Position numbers and translations under genes: made by a program | The notes under the pieces: model-generated | What the model saw: the letters and a program-made list of their open reading frames with translations, nothing else | Told to the model about the DNA's origin: nothing | The model's database searches: none | Shown: piece by piece, positions 51,288 to 59,460 of the stretch | How the letters are laid out: every line of letters starts with the position of its first letter | How positions within the stretch are numbered: position 1 is the stretch's first letter | Assembly: GCF_900142645.1 (NCBI RefSeq) | Contig: NZ_FRBP01000005.1 | Location: forward strand, 248,001-312,000 | Source: Eubacterium callanderi | Lineage (GTDB): Bacteria > Bacillota > Clostridia > Eubacteriales > Eubacteriaceae | Length of the DNA: 64,000 bases | Reading direction: 5' to 3'

Positions 51288-51716
51288 TTACCCCTCGATG
51301 GGCGCGTCGATTTCTTTGAGGTAATTCAGCAGCTCTTTAATCAGCTCCTGTCTGCGCAGGATGCCGATGAATACATTCTGGTCATCGACCAGTGGGACGA
51401 AGTTCTGGTGGGTGGCCATCTCCAGGATGGTCTCGAAGGAATCGTCGACACGGCCAGCCTCGGCCTTTGTTTTAAAATCAATATCCTTGACAGCAAAGTC
51501 CTTTAAGGCGATCTCGGGATGCTCCATGCTCAGGGCCAGCGTGCGCAGGAGGTCGCCCTCTGAAATCGTGCCAACATACTGCCCGCGTTTATTAATAACC
51601 GGCATGGCTGTGTAGCCGCTTTTCAGGAACAGGTCATAGGCCTCCTCGAAGGATTGATGGTTATATAAGAAAATGACGTCACTTTTGGGGATCAGGTAAA
51701 AAAGATGATTTTTCAT
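51288..51716 (-). CDS. CBS-domain pair protein, DarB/CbpB-like
   Basis: 142 residues from the ATG at 51716, seven bases after AAGGAG; upstream in-frame ATGs lack a ribosome site. Two CBS motifs fill the protein: about 15-65 (FLKSGYTAMPVINKRGQYVGTISEGDLL) and about 95-140 (NFVPLVDDQNVFIGILRRQELI). Length and pattern resemble DarB (YkuL) of Bacillus and CbpB of Listeria, which bind c-di-AMP; in its free form DarB is reported to bind Rel and pyruvate carboxylase. Here the gene lies between pyc and cdaA. Nucleotide specificity cannot be read directly. A long leader with a terminator-like hairpin precedes it. Confidence 0.78.
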   Translation of the reverse strand: MKNHLFYLIPKSDVIFLYNHQSFEEAYDLFLKSGYTAMPVINKRGQYVGTISEGDLLRTLALSMEHPEIALKDFAVKDIDFKTKAEAGRVDDSFETILEMATHQNFVPLVDDQNVFIGILRRQELIKELLNYLKEIDAPIEG

Positions 51717-52001
51717 AGAAGTGCTCCTTTGCATCAATCAAAAAATTAAAACCGGCTCCATATTTCTGTACCTTTGTACGATGGAACCGGTTTTAATTCT
51801 TTGGTTCAGTTTGCATTTTTGGTGGTCTCACCCCTTTCCTGTAAATTTTATCAATTCACTCGGATAGATTCTTTTTCAAATAAAATATGATGAACTTACC
51901 AGTATACCTCGGCTGCGAGATTGTGGCTTCTAATTCTTTTATTTGACGTTTGCTACAATGCTGTAGAAACACTTAAAGTAATCTTCTTTGTAATTGATTA
52001 T
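51717..52001 (-). promoter_or_regulatory. Long 5' leader of CBS gene, possible riboswitch or leader-peptide attenuator
   Basis: The transcript from the promoter at 52008-52035 has about 285 nt before the CBS start codon and ends in the attenuator. A GAACC segment (plus 51803-51807 as GGTTC) can pair with the 5' arm of that hairpin and so act as an antiterminator. The same place encodes a 7-codon frame MQTEPKN behind GGGGTGAG. No T-box, ydaO, SAM, lysine, purine or manganese riboswitch signature is recognised. Confidence 0.45.
51748..51797 (-). terminator. Terminator-like hairpin in leader of CBS gene (attenuator)
   Basis: On the minus strand AAAACCGGTTCCAT pairs with ATGGAGCCGGTTTT (one wobble) around a loop that itself folds (GTAC repeats), followed by AATTTTTTG. 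It lies only about 30 nt before the start of the CBS gene. Confidence 0.65.
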
Positions 52002-52007
52002 GATATT

Positions 52008-52035
52008 ATTATACCACCTTTTCTGGATTTGTAAA
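52008..52035 (-). promoter_or_regulatory. Sigma-A promoter of CBS gene
   Basis: On the minus strand TTTACA (52030-52035), a 16-bp spacer and TATAAT (52008-52013). Confidence 0.6.
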
Positions 52036-52119
52036 CGTTATTTTTGTAAAGAAGTGTATCAAAATTGTAAAATGAAAAAAACTTGTTCAAATCTGGTTAT
52101 AACTTAAGAAAAAATAGTG

Positions 52120-52125
52120 TATAAT
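52120..52125 (+). promoter_or_regulatory. -10 box of cdaA
   Basis: TATAAT three bases before an ATG at 52128. Transcription would start after that ATG, which excludes it as the start codon and supports the one at 52158. Confidence 0.55.
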
Positions 52126-52157
52126 AAATGCATACTACATATGGGGATAACAACGGT

Positions 52158-53039
52158 ATGGAAGAACTACGTTTATATATACAATCAAGAATAACAGTCA
52201 GCAGCGTCATCGAAGTTATCATTATTACTTTTTTAATATACAAGGTTTTGATGTGGATACGCGGTACCCAAGCAGAGCAGGTGGCAAAAGGGATCATTAT
52301 TTTACTGATTCTATCGCCACTCAGCAACTGGTTGGGTTTTACAACGTTGAACTACTTAATCAACAGCATGTTTACCTTCGCGTTCATCATTTTTGTGGTG
52401 GTGTTCCAGCCCGAACTGCGCTCTGCCCTTGAGCAGCTGGGAAATAACAGAGCCTTTAAACAGGTTTTTAGGAAAAGCAACCGTGACAGGGCGAGGATGC
52501 TGAACGATATCGGGGAGATCAGCCGGGCTGTGGGGAACCTTTCAAAGGAGCATATCGGCGCGCTGATTGTCTGCGAGATGAACACCGGGCTAAACAACAT
52601 TGTGGATACGGGTATTGAGCTGGACTCAGACATCAGTCAGGAGCTGATTGAAAATATTTTCACACCAAACAGGCCGCTCCATGACGGCGCAATGGTGGTG
52701 AAGCTCTGGACAAACCAGATCCGGGCGGCGGGCTGCCTGCTGCCTTTATCCGACAACCGTTATCTGGGCAGTGAGCTGGGAACCAGACACCGGGCAGGCC
52801 TGGGAATCTCGGAAAAATCTGACGCCATTACCATCATCGTTTCAGAGGAAACGGGTACCATTTCATATACGGAAAAGGGCACACTGACCCGGAACATGAC
52901 GCCGGCGATGGTTGAGCAGCTCTTAACAGACCGTTTTATGGCAAAGGATGACGAAAATGACAGTGAAAAAGGATTCTTTAAATTCCGAGGAAAAAAAGAT
53001 GGCAACGAAGAAGAAAAAGAAACAGATATCAATCAATGA
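52158..53039 (+). CDS. cdaA: Diadenylate cyclase CdaA
   Basis: 293 residues from the ATG at 52158; a start at 52128 would lie on the promoter. Three membrane segments (about 10-85, with the MWIRGTQAEQ loop) precede the DAC domain at about 100-260. The catalytic DGA motif (PLHDGAMVV, Asp176) and RHR motif (GTRHRAG, 210-212) are present, so the protein is active by sequence. It condenses two ATP to c-di-AMP at the membrane, controlling potassium, osmolyte and wall homeostasis. It is followed by overlapping cdaR, the standard pair; glmM, often third, is not here. Confidence 0.95.
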   Translation: MEELRLYIQSRITVSSVIEVIIITFLIYKVLMWIRGTQAEQVAKGIIILLILSPLSNWLGFTTLNYLINSMFTFAFIIFVVVFQPELRSALEQLGNNRAFKQVFRKSNRDRARMLNDIGEISRAVGNLSKEHIGALIVCEMNTGLNNIVDTGIELDSDISQELIENIFTPNRPLHDGAMVVKLWTNQIRAAGCLLPLSDNRYLGSELGTRHRAGLGISEKSDAITIIVSEETGTISYTEKGTLTRNMTPAMVEQLLTDRFMAKDDENDSEKGFFKFRGKKDGNEEEKETDINQ

Positions 53040-54222
53040 AAAAACCATAAGGCTGCTGAGTTCAGCGGTCCTGGCCATTATCCTTTGGCTGTTCATCAAT
53101 GGGAACAGCAATGATATTGTTCCCCAGGATATCAACGCCATTCCAGTCACCTTTACAAATATGGAAACCCTGCAGGAAAAGCATTTGGTGCTTGAGGATA
53201 ACCGTAATTATTATGTTAACCTGCGTGTGCAGGGGACAGACCGGAGTCTCCAGGAGATCAATACCAATGAGATCACCGCAGAAGTGGATATGAAAGATAT
53301 CGATAAAAAGGGCGAGTATAACCCTGAGATTGTCATCAAGGGGCTGTCCAACTCCGTTATTCTGAAAGAGGTTAATCCAAGCACACTGCATCTGGTAGTG
53401 GACAACGTTATTGAGTCCGAAAAGAATGTAGAGGTCATTACGCAGGGTAAGCCTGGCAATGATAATGCTGTGATCTCAGCCACCAGCACAGAAAAGGTTC
53501 AGGTAACCGGCGCGGAAGACCGCATTGCGGCCATTGATAAAATTGCGGTCACAGCCAATGTAAATGGCCTGACCGAGGATACCTCCAGAATGCTGGAAGT
53601 GACACCCTACGATAAAGATGGAAATATTGTCAGCGGCGTTGAGTGCGAGCCGGATGTTGTCCGCGTTAATATTGAGGTGGGTAAGACCAAAACGGTTAAC
53701 ATCACCCCGCCGGCAACGACGGGTGACCCCCAGTCTGGCTACAAGGTGACCAGCGTGACCGTTGACCCGACCCAGAAAATGGTCGGCGCCAAGCAGGAGG
53801 TTCTGGACACTATTCAGAACATTCAGATTGATCCGGTGGATGTTTCAGGGGCCAATAAAGCGGTGACAAAGGAGGTTACCCTGAAGCTGCCGGATGGGGC
53901 TTCTTTCCTGGATAATGGGAATAAAGCCACTGTCACTGTCAATATTGAACCGATTATTGAAAAGAGCTTTACGATCAGCAGTATCGAGACCCGAAATGTG
54001 GGTCAGGGGCTCACCGCCGCCAAGGTAAAGGATTCTTCGGTAGTTGTGAAGCTGAGCGGTACAGCCACCGAGCTTAACAAGCTGACAGCGGATAACATCA
54101 AGGCTTTCGTTGACCTGAATGGTCTCGGAAAGGGTGACCAGGAGGTCGCGATCCAGATATCCCTTCCATCTGACCAGATTAAGAGTATCACACCCGCCAG
54201 GACAACGGTGACCATTGAATAA
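52999..54222 (+). CDS. cdaR: CdaR, YbbR-domain regulator of CdaA
   Basis: 407 residues from the ATG at 52999, nine bases after GAGG, overlapping cdaA by 41 bp; in-frame starts at 52948 and 52957 are possible. A basic N-terminus and one membrane segment (about 18-36) are followed by about four YbbR beta-repeats outside the cell (for example AIPVTFTNMETLQEKHL, VQGTDRSLQEINTNEITAEVDM, VKLSGTATELNKLTADNIKAFVDLNG). CdaR binds CdaA and tunes its activity; the overlap implies coupled translation. A strong terminator follows. Confidence 0.92.
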   Translation: MATKKKKKQISINEKTIRLLSSAVLAIILWLFINGNSNDIVPQDINAIPVTFTNMETLQEKHLVLEDNRNYYVNLRVQGTDRSLQEINTNEITAEVDMKDIDKKGEYNPEIVIKGLSNSVILKEVNPSTLHLVVDNVIESEKNVEVITQGKPGNDNAVISATSTEKVQVTGAEDRIAAIDKIAVTANVNGLTEDTSRMLEVTPYDKDGNIVSGVECEPDVVRVNIEVGKTKTVNITPPATTGDPQSGYKVTSVTVDPTQKMVGAKQEVLDTIQNIQIDPVDVSGANKAVTKEVTLKLPDGASFLDNGNKATVTVNIEPIIEKSFTISSIETRNVGQGLTAAKVKDSSVVVKLSGTATELNKLTADNIKAFVDLNGLGKGDQEVAIQISLPSDQIKSITPARTTVTIE

Positions 54223-54227
54223 AGAAA

Positions 54228-54263
54228 GTAAAAAGCCCAGCGCAGAACTGCGCCGGGCTTTTG
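54228..54263 (+). terminator. Intrinsic terminator of cdaA-cdaR
   Basis: AAAAGCCC(A)GCGCAG pairs with CTGCGCCGGGCTTTT around a 2-nt loop. Confidence 0.85.
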
Positions 54264-54339
54264 TGTTTAACAGAGGATTAATCCGGAAAAACTGCAAAGG
54301 TTTTAATGCTGATTTAACAGGAATATTGCTTACTTTATC

Positions 54340-54368
54340 TTGAAAAAGGAGAGCGGTTAATTTATAAT
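54340..54368 (+). promoter_or_regulatory. Sigma-A promoter of serC
   Basis: TTGAAA at 54340-54345, a 17-bp spacer and TATAAT at 54363-54368. Confidence 0.78.
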
Positions 54369-54426
54369 TATACAATGCACCTAAAATGATGCAGAAATCA
54401 TACCAATTTTTTAGGAGGAATTTATA

Positions 54427-55515
54427 GTGGAAAGAGTTTACAATTTTTCTGCCGGTCCATCTGCTTTGCCGGTAGAAGTGCTTGAAAAAGCCGCAGCAGA
54501 AATGCTCAACTATGGTGGAACCGGAATGTCTGTCATGGAAATGAGCCACCGTTCTGCTGCATTTGCTGAAATTTTGGCTGACGCTAAGGCGTTGTATAAG
54601 GAATTGATGGGCGTGCCGGACAATTACGACATCCTGTTCTTACAGGGCGGCGGTTCTACACAGTTCGCCATGATCCCGTTAAACCTGATGACAAACACCG
54701 GTAAGGCTGACTTTGTGATCACTGGTAACTGGGCTAAAAAAGCTTTCCAGGAAGCCGGACGTTATGGTGACGCTCAGGCCGTTGCATCCTCTGCGGATAA
54801 GACATTTTCTTACATCCCCAGGCTGGATGCTGCAACCTTCAGAAAAGATGCGGATTACTTCTATATCTGTGTCAATAACACCATTTACGGAACACGCTTC
54901 AGACCAGACAATCTGCCGGAAACAGGCGATGTGCCGCTGATCGCAGACATGTCTTCCAATATTTTGTCTGAAGTATATGATGTGTCCAAGTTCGGACTGA
55001 TCTTCGCTGGCGCTCAGAAAAACATGGGACCGGCCGGCGTGGTTGCGGTCATTATCCGTAAAGACCTCGTTGGACATGCTATGGACATGACACCGACCAT
55101 GCTGAATTATCAGACACATGTGGATGCAGACTCCTGCTACAATACCCCGCCGTGCTATGGCATTTATATCTGCAAACTTGTTTACGACTGGGTAAAAGCA
55201 CAGGGTGGTGTTGCAGCCATGGAAGCCTTTAACAAAGAAAAATCTGCGAAATTGTATGATTTCCTGGACAACAGCGCCATGTTCAAGGGAACCGTTGTTC
55301 CAGAAGACCGCTCTTTAATGAACGTGCCTTTTGTAACCGGAAACGAAGAGCTGGATGCGAAATTTGTTAAGGAAGCCAAATCAGCAGGCCTTGAAAACCT
55401 GAAGGGCCACCGCACTGTCGGCGGTATGCGCGCCAGCATTTACAACGCAATGCCAATGGCAGGCGTAGATGCACTCATCGACTTCATGAAGAAGTTTGAA
55501 ACAGAAAACAAATAA
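54427..55515 (+). CDS. serC: Phosphoserine aminotransferase
   Basis: 362 residues with a GTG start behind AGGAGG; the first residues VYNFSAGPSALPVEVL are invariant in the family. PLP-dependent class V aminotransferase: GGGSTQFAMIPLN binds the phosphate and FGLIFAGAQKNMGPAG holds the PLP lysine. It converts 3-phosphohydroxypyruvate and glutamate to phosphoserine in serine synthesis. It is followed by serA and a DUF1015 gene, a common clostridial order. The promoter is near consensus. Confidence 0.95.
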   Translation: MERVYNFSAGPSALPVEVLEKAAAEMLNYGGTGMSVMEMSHRSAAFAEILADAKALYKELMGVPDNYDILFLQGGGSTQFAMIPLNLMTNTGKADFVITGNWAKKAFQEAGRYGDAQAVASSADKTFSYIPRLDAATFRKDADYFYICVNNTIYGTRFRPDNLPETGDVPLIADMSSNILSEVYDVSKFGLIFAGAQKNMGPAGVVAVIIRKDLVGHAMDMTPTMLNYQTHVDADSCYNTPPCYGIYICKLVYDWVKAQGGVAAMEAFNKEKSAKLYDFLDNSAMFKGTVVPEDRSLMNVPFVTGNEELDAKFVKEAKSAGLENLKGHRTVGGMRASIYNAMPMAGVDALIDFMKKFETENK

Positions 55516-55651
55516 ATAAAAAACATTCATTGACAGCACGTTAAGCACCGGCGCCCGTATTGCAGGCGCACCAAATACTGCGTGTAGTAAAGCCTGGGTA
55601 GTGTCGAAGTAGGCCAGGATTTGCTGCAGCTGAATTGAAAGGTAATTACAA

Positions 55652-56821
55652 ATGAATTTTGAAGTACAAACCCTCAATAATATCTCTAAAAGAGGTCTTA
55701 AGTTATTAGATGAAAACTACACTGTTGCAGATGCTGTAGAAGCACCGGATGCCATTCTCGTGAGAAGTGCAAAAATGCACGATATGGATATTCCCGAGAG
55801 CGTTAAGTTTATTGGCCGCGCAGGCGCGGGCGTAAACAATATTCCAATCGATAAATGCTCTGAACTGGGGATTGTGGTCTGTAACTCTCCGGGAGCCAAC
55901 GCCAACGCTGTTAAAGAGCTCGTGGCGCTGGGGATGCTGATGTCCTCCCGTAAGGTAGTGGACGGCGTCGAATGGACGAAAACACTGCTTTCTGAAACCG
56001 GCGATGTCGGAGCAGCTGTAGAAAAGGGAAAGAAGGCCTTTGTCGGGCCGGAATTGTACGGTAAAAAAATGGGCGTTGTCGGCCTTGGGGCTATCGGGGT
56101 ACTGGTAGCGAACATGGCAGTAGATTTTGGTATGAAGGTCTACGGCTTCGACCCCTATTTATCCATTGAACATGCTTGGGGATTAAGCAGAAAAGTAAAA
56201 CGGTCCACAAGCAAGGAAGCAATCTTTAAAAATTGCGACTATATCTCCTTACATATACCCTTCATGGAAGAAACCAAAAACTTTGTGGATGCAGACATTT
56301 TAAAGGAAACGAAAAAGGGCCTGCGTCTCATGAACTTTGCCCGCGGCGGTCTGGTCGACGATGCAGCCATCAAGACGGCTCTTGAAGACGGAACCGTTGC
56401 CGCATATGTTCTGGATTTCCCTAATGAAGAAACCTTAAAGATGCCGAATGTGATCAACATTCCCCATCTCGGCGCCTCCACACCGGAGAGCGAAGAAAAC
56501 TGCGCGGTTATGGCTGTAGAAGAACTGCGCGAATACCTCGAAAATGGTAACATTGTAAACTCTGTAAACTATCCAAACTGCAGCATGGGTGTATGCAACA
56601 GCGTACACCGCATCACCGTCAATCACCGAAACATTCCGAACATGATCGGTCAGATCACTGCTGTGCTCGCGGGACACAACATCAATATCTCTGACATGAC
56701 CAACAAAAACCGAGGTGAATGGGCGTATACCATGATCGACGTCGACAGCGAAGTGGGCGATAATGTGAAAGAAGCGTTAAAGACCATTGAAGGCGTCACC
56801 CGCGTCCGTGTTTTAAAATAA
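55652..56821 (+). CDS. serA: D-3-phosphoglycerate dehydrogenase with ACT domain
   Basis: 389 residues, shorter than long-type SerA. Residues about 1-300 form the substrate- and NAD-binding domains of the D-2-hydroxyacid dehydrogenases (GRAGAGVNNIPIDKCSELGIVV, GVVGLGAIG nucleotide loop, ARGGLVDD, PHLGAST). The C-terminal 75 residues (VHRITVNHRNIPNMIGQITAVLAGHNINISDM) are an ACT domain that may give serine feedback. It oxidises 3-phosphoglycerate to phosphohydroxypyruvate. It lies 136 bp after serC and 18 bp before the DUF1015 gene. Confidence 0.93.
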   Translation: MNFEVQTLNNISKRGLKLLDENYTVADAVEAPDAILVRSAKMHDMDIPESVKFIGRAGAGVNNIPIDKCSELGIVVCNSPGANANAVKELVALGMLMSSRKVVDGVEWTKTLLSETGDVGAAVEKGKKAFVGPELYGKKMGVVGLGAIGVLVANMAVDFGMKVYGFDPYLSIEHAWGLSRKVKRSTSKEAIFKNCDYISLHIPFMEETKNFVDADILKETKKGLRLMNFARGGLVDDAAIKTALEDGTVAAYVLDFPNEETLKMPNVINIPHLGASTPESEENCAVMAVEELREYLENGNIVNSVNYPNCSMGVCNSVHRITVNHRNIPNMIGQITAVLAGHNINISDMTNKNRGEWAYTMIDVDSEVGDNVKEALKTIEGVTRVRVLK

Positions 56822-56839
56822 GGATAAGGAGAACGCGAT

Positions 56840-58081
56840 ATGGCAACAATCAGACCCTTTAAAGCCGTTCGTCCTGTTCCGGAAAAAGCCGCTGATGTGG
56901 CAGCACTTCCTTACGATGTCTATAATCGTGAGGAAGCGGCTGCTGCCGTTTACGGCAAGTATGACTCTTTTCTGAGAGTTGACCGTCCGGAAAGCACCCT
57001 GGATCACCGCATGAATATGTACGATCCCTTTGTGTATGAGCAGGCAGCCAAGAACCTTCAGAAGCTGTATGACCGCAGGGTCATCGCTCAGGATGAAACG
57101 CCGAGCCTTTATCTTTATGAGCTTGTTATGGACGGCAGAAGCCAGGTAGGCCTGGTTGCCTGTACGGCCATTGACGAATATCTGGACAACACCATTAAAA
57201 AACACGAGCTTACCCGTGAGGATAAAGAGCAGGACCGTATTAAGCATGTGGATGCCTGCAACGCCAACACGGGCCCGATCTTTCTGACCTACCGCGGACA
57301 GGAGGATATCAACGGCATTATTGCCGAAACCATGAAAAACAAACCGGTAGTTGACTTTACAGCCGACGATGGTGTTATCCACCGTGTCTGGGTCATCGAC
57401 AATGAAGAAACCATCGGCCGTCTGGTCGAGGATTTCAAAAAAGTCGGTAATTTCTATATTGCCGACGGACATCACCGCTGCGCGTCTGCCGTTAAGGTAG
57501 GTCTCATGCGCCGCGAGGAGCGCCCGGATTATACCGGAGATGAAGAATTCAATTACTTCCTGTCTGTACTGTTCCCGGATGAACAGCTTGCCATCATGGA
57601 CTATAACCGTGTGGTAAAGGATCTGAACGGCTTGACTGCAGATGCGTTCATCGAAGCGCTGGAAAAACAGTTTGACGTGGAAGAAAAAGGTACAGAGCCT
57701 GTCCATCCGCCTGCAAAGGGCACCTTTGGGATGTTCCTGGAGGGCAAATGGTATCTGCTGACGGCCAAGGAAGGCACCTATGCTGCCGACGATCCGGTGG
57801 GCAGCCTGGATGTGGCGATCCTGCAGAATAATATTCTGATACCTATTTTAGGCATTGAGGATATCCGCACCGATAAGCGCATTGACTTTGTCGGCGGTAT
57901 CCGGGGCCTTGGTGAGCTTGAACGCCGTGTCGGCGAGGACATGAAGGTGGCTTTTTCAATGTATCCCACCGCGATTTCCGAGCTGATGGCCATCGCAGAC
58001 GCTGATCTGCTCATGCCGCCGAAATCCACCTGGTTTGAACCCAAACTCCGAAGCGGGCTTTTTATCCATAACCTGGATTAA
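56840..58081 (+). CDS. DUF1015 family protein of serine operon
   Basis: 413 residues with AAGGAGA before the ATG. The N-terminus ATIRPFKAVRPVPEKAADVAALPYDVYNREEA and the FYIADGHHRCASAVKVG block are hallmarks of DUF1015, a family of unknown reaction that regularly occurs beside serA/serC. ADGHHR resembles the ParB/Srx nucleotide-binding fold, and ADP-dependent serine kinase (SerK) activity is known for a related ParB-like family, so a kinase role is possible but unproven here. It is the last gene of the serC-serA unit. Confidence 0.85.
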   Translation: MATIRPFKAVRPVPEKAADVAALPYDVYNREEAAAAVYGKYDSFLRVDRPESTLDHRMNMYDPFVYEQAAKNLQKLYDRRVIAQDETPSLYLYELVMDGRSQVGLVACTAIDEYLDNTIKKHELTREDKEQDRIKHVDACNANTGPIFLTYRGQEDINGIIAETMKNKPVVDFTADDGVIHRVWVIDNEETIGRLVEDFKKVGNFYIADGHHRCASAVKVGLMRREERPDYTGDEEFNYFLSVLFPDEQLAIMDYNRVVKDLNGLTADAFIEALEKQFDVEEKGTEPVHPPAKGTFGMFLEGKWYLLTAKEGTYAADDPVGSLDVAILQNNILIPILGIEDIRTDKRIDFVGGIRGLGELERRVGEDMKVAFSMYPTAISELMAIADADLLMPPKSTWFEPKLRSGLFIHNLD

Positions 58082-58111
58082 GCGAAGCGCTTGAGGAGGT
58101 TCAAGGCCATT

Positions 58112-59317
58112 ATGGGGAAAATCAATTTAGGCATATTGCCGAAGCTCTTGCTGGGGATTTTGATCGGGATACTGGTCGGGTCCCTCGGCAATCTTTTTAA
58201 CGTAAGCGATGCCCCGGCTTTTCGCCTGGTCATCGAAATCTCAGCGACGTTCACCTCGCTGTTCAGCACTTTTTTACAATTTTTGATCCCGCTTTTAATC
58301 GTCTCCTTTGTGGCAGTCGGTTTGGCAGATCTTGGCCAGAAGGCCAATAAACTTTTTCTTGTTACGCTGCTTTTGGCTTATTGCTCTACGGTGCTTGCAG
58401 GCCTTCTGGCGTATTTTTTTGGATACGCTGTACTCCCGCAGTGGATCAGCCCCATCAGCAGTATGAATACCAGCGGAACAGAGTTTTCACCGCTGTTTAC
58501 CATCAGCGTCGATCCGGTATTTGGCGTTATGACGGCTTTGATCCTGGCCTTTGTGCTGGGGATCGGCCTTGCAAATATTAAGGGAGAGCGTCTGCTGGGC
58601 TGTCTGAAGGATTTACAGCAGATTATTACACTCACGCTGAAAAAGATCATTATCCCGCTGATCCCGGTTTATATCGCTACGCAGTTTGCCGGTATTGCCG
58701 CGTCGGGAGAGCTTTTTTCAACCATTAAGATGTTCATCATGCTCTTTGTCATGATCCTTGTTTTTCAGTGGGTTTATCTCCTTGTTCAGTTTGGCGTCGC
58801 ATCGCTTTTAACAAGAGAAAATCAGTTCAGGAAGATCAAAAATATTATTCCGGCTTATTTTACCGCGCTGGGGACTCAGTCGTCAGCGGCAACCATTCCG
58901 GTTAATCTGGAATGTGCCTATAAGAATAAGATCACGAAGGACGTGGCAGATTTCTGCATCCCTCTGTGTGCGACCATTCATCTGGCCGGCGATACGGTCT
59001 GTCTGGTGCTTGGAACCATGGGCATTATGCTGGCAAGCGGGATGTCGCCGGATTTCGGCCTTTACCTGCCGTTTATCCTGATGCTGGGCGTCACGATGGT
59101 CGCAGCCCCGGGAGTTCCGGGCGGCGGTGTTATGGCAGCTCTTGGTATTATCGGCTCCATGCTTGGCTTTACCGAAAGCATGCAGTCTCTCATTATTTCG
59201 CTGCACTTTTCCCAGGACAGCTTTGGGACGGCAACGAATATTATGGGTGACCAGACTATTGCCTTTGTGGTGGACGCTGTGGACCAGAAGCACAGTGAAA
59301 GGCAGACAGAAGCCTGA
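58112..59317 (+). CDS. Dicarboxylate/amino-acid:cation symporter (DAACS)
   Basis: 401 residues from the ATG at 58112; GAGGAGG lies 12 bases upstream, slightly far, and an in-frame TTG at 58091 overlaps it. Eight membrane segments with two re-entrant loops are expected; the AALGTQSSAATIPVNLECA segment matches the serine-rich HP1 loop and GVPGGGVMAALGII the HP2 loop of the SstT/GltP family. It imports serine, threonine or acidic amino acids with sodium or protons. Location after the serine genes favours serine but this is an inference. Confidence 0.87.
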   Translation: MGKINLGILPKLLLGILIGILVGSLGNLFNVSDAPAFRLVIEISATFTSLFSTFLQFLIPLLIVSFVAVGLADLGQKANKLFLVTLLLAYCSTVLAGLLAYFFGYAVLPQWISPISSMNTSGTEFSPLFTISVDPVFGVMTALILAFVLGIGLANIKGERLLGCLKDLQQIITLTLKKIIIPLIPVYIATQFAGIAASGELFSTIKMFIMLFVMILVFQWVYLLVQFGVASLLTRENQFRKIKNIIPAYFTALGTQSSAATIPVNLECAYKNKITKDVADFCIPLCATIHLAGDTVCLVLGTMGIMLASGMSPDFGLYLPFILMLGVTMVAAPGVPGGGVMAALGIIGSMLGFTESMQSLIISLHFSQDSFGTATNIMGDQTIAFVVDAVDQKHSERQTEA

Positions 59318-59321
59318 TAAG

Positions 59322-59366
59322 CAAAACCCCGTGGGTTCGCTGTTTGCGATCCCGCGGGGTTTTAAA
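59322..59366 (+). terminator. Intrinsic terminator of symporter gene
   Basis: AAAACCCCGTGGG pairs with CCCGCGGGGTTTT (one mismatch or wobble) around a folded loop. Confidence 0.82.
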
Positions 59367-59396
59367 AATATTTGGAAAAGCCGCGTTAATATTTTC

Positions 59397-59425
59397 TTGA
59401 AACAGACAGCCATATCGGATATACT
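59397..59425 (+). promoter_or_regulatory. Sigma-A promoter of NCS2 permease
   Basis: TTGAAA at 59397-59402, a 17-bp spacer and TATACT at 59420-59425. Confidence 0.75.
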
Positions 59426-59460
59426 TACTAAGTTACCGAGAAATTACAAGGAGAAATGAA

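Noticed and set aside
51717-52001. T-box or ydaO riboswitch before the CBS gene
   Set aside because: The GGGGTGAGACCACC segment resembles neither the T-box core nor the conserved ydaO blocks; left as an unknown leader.
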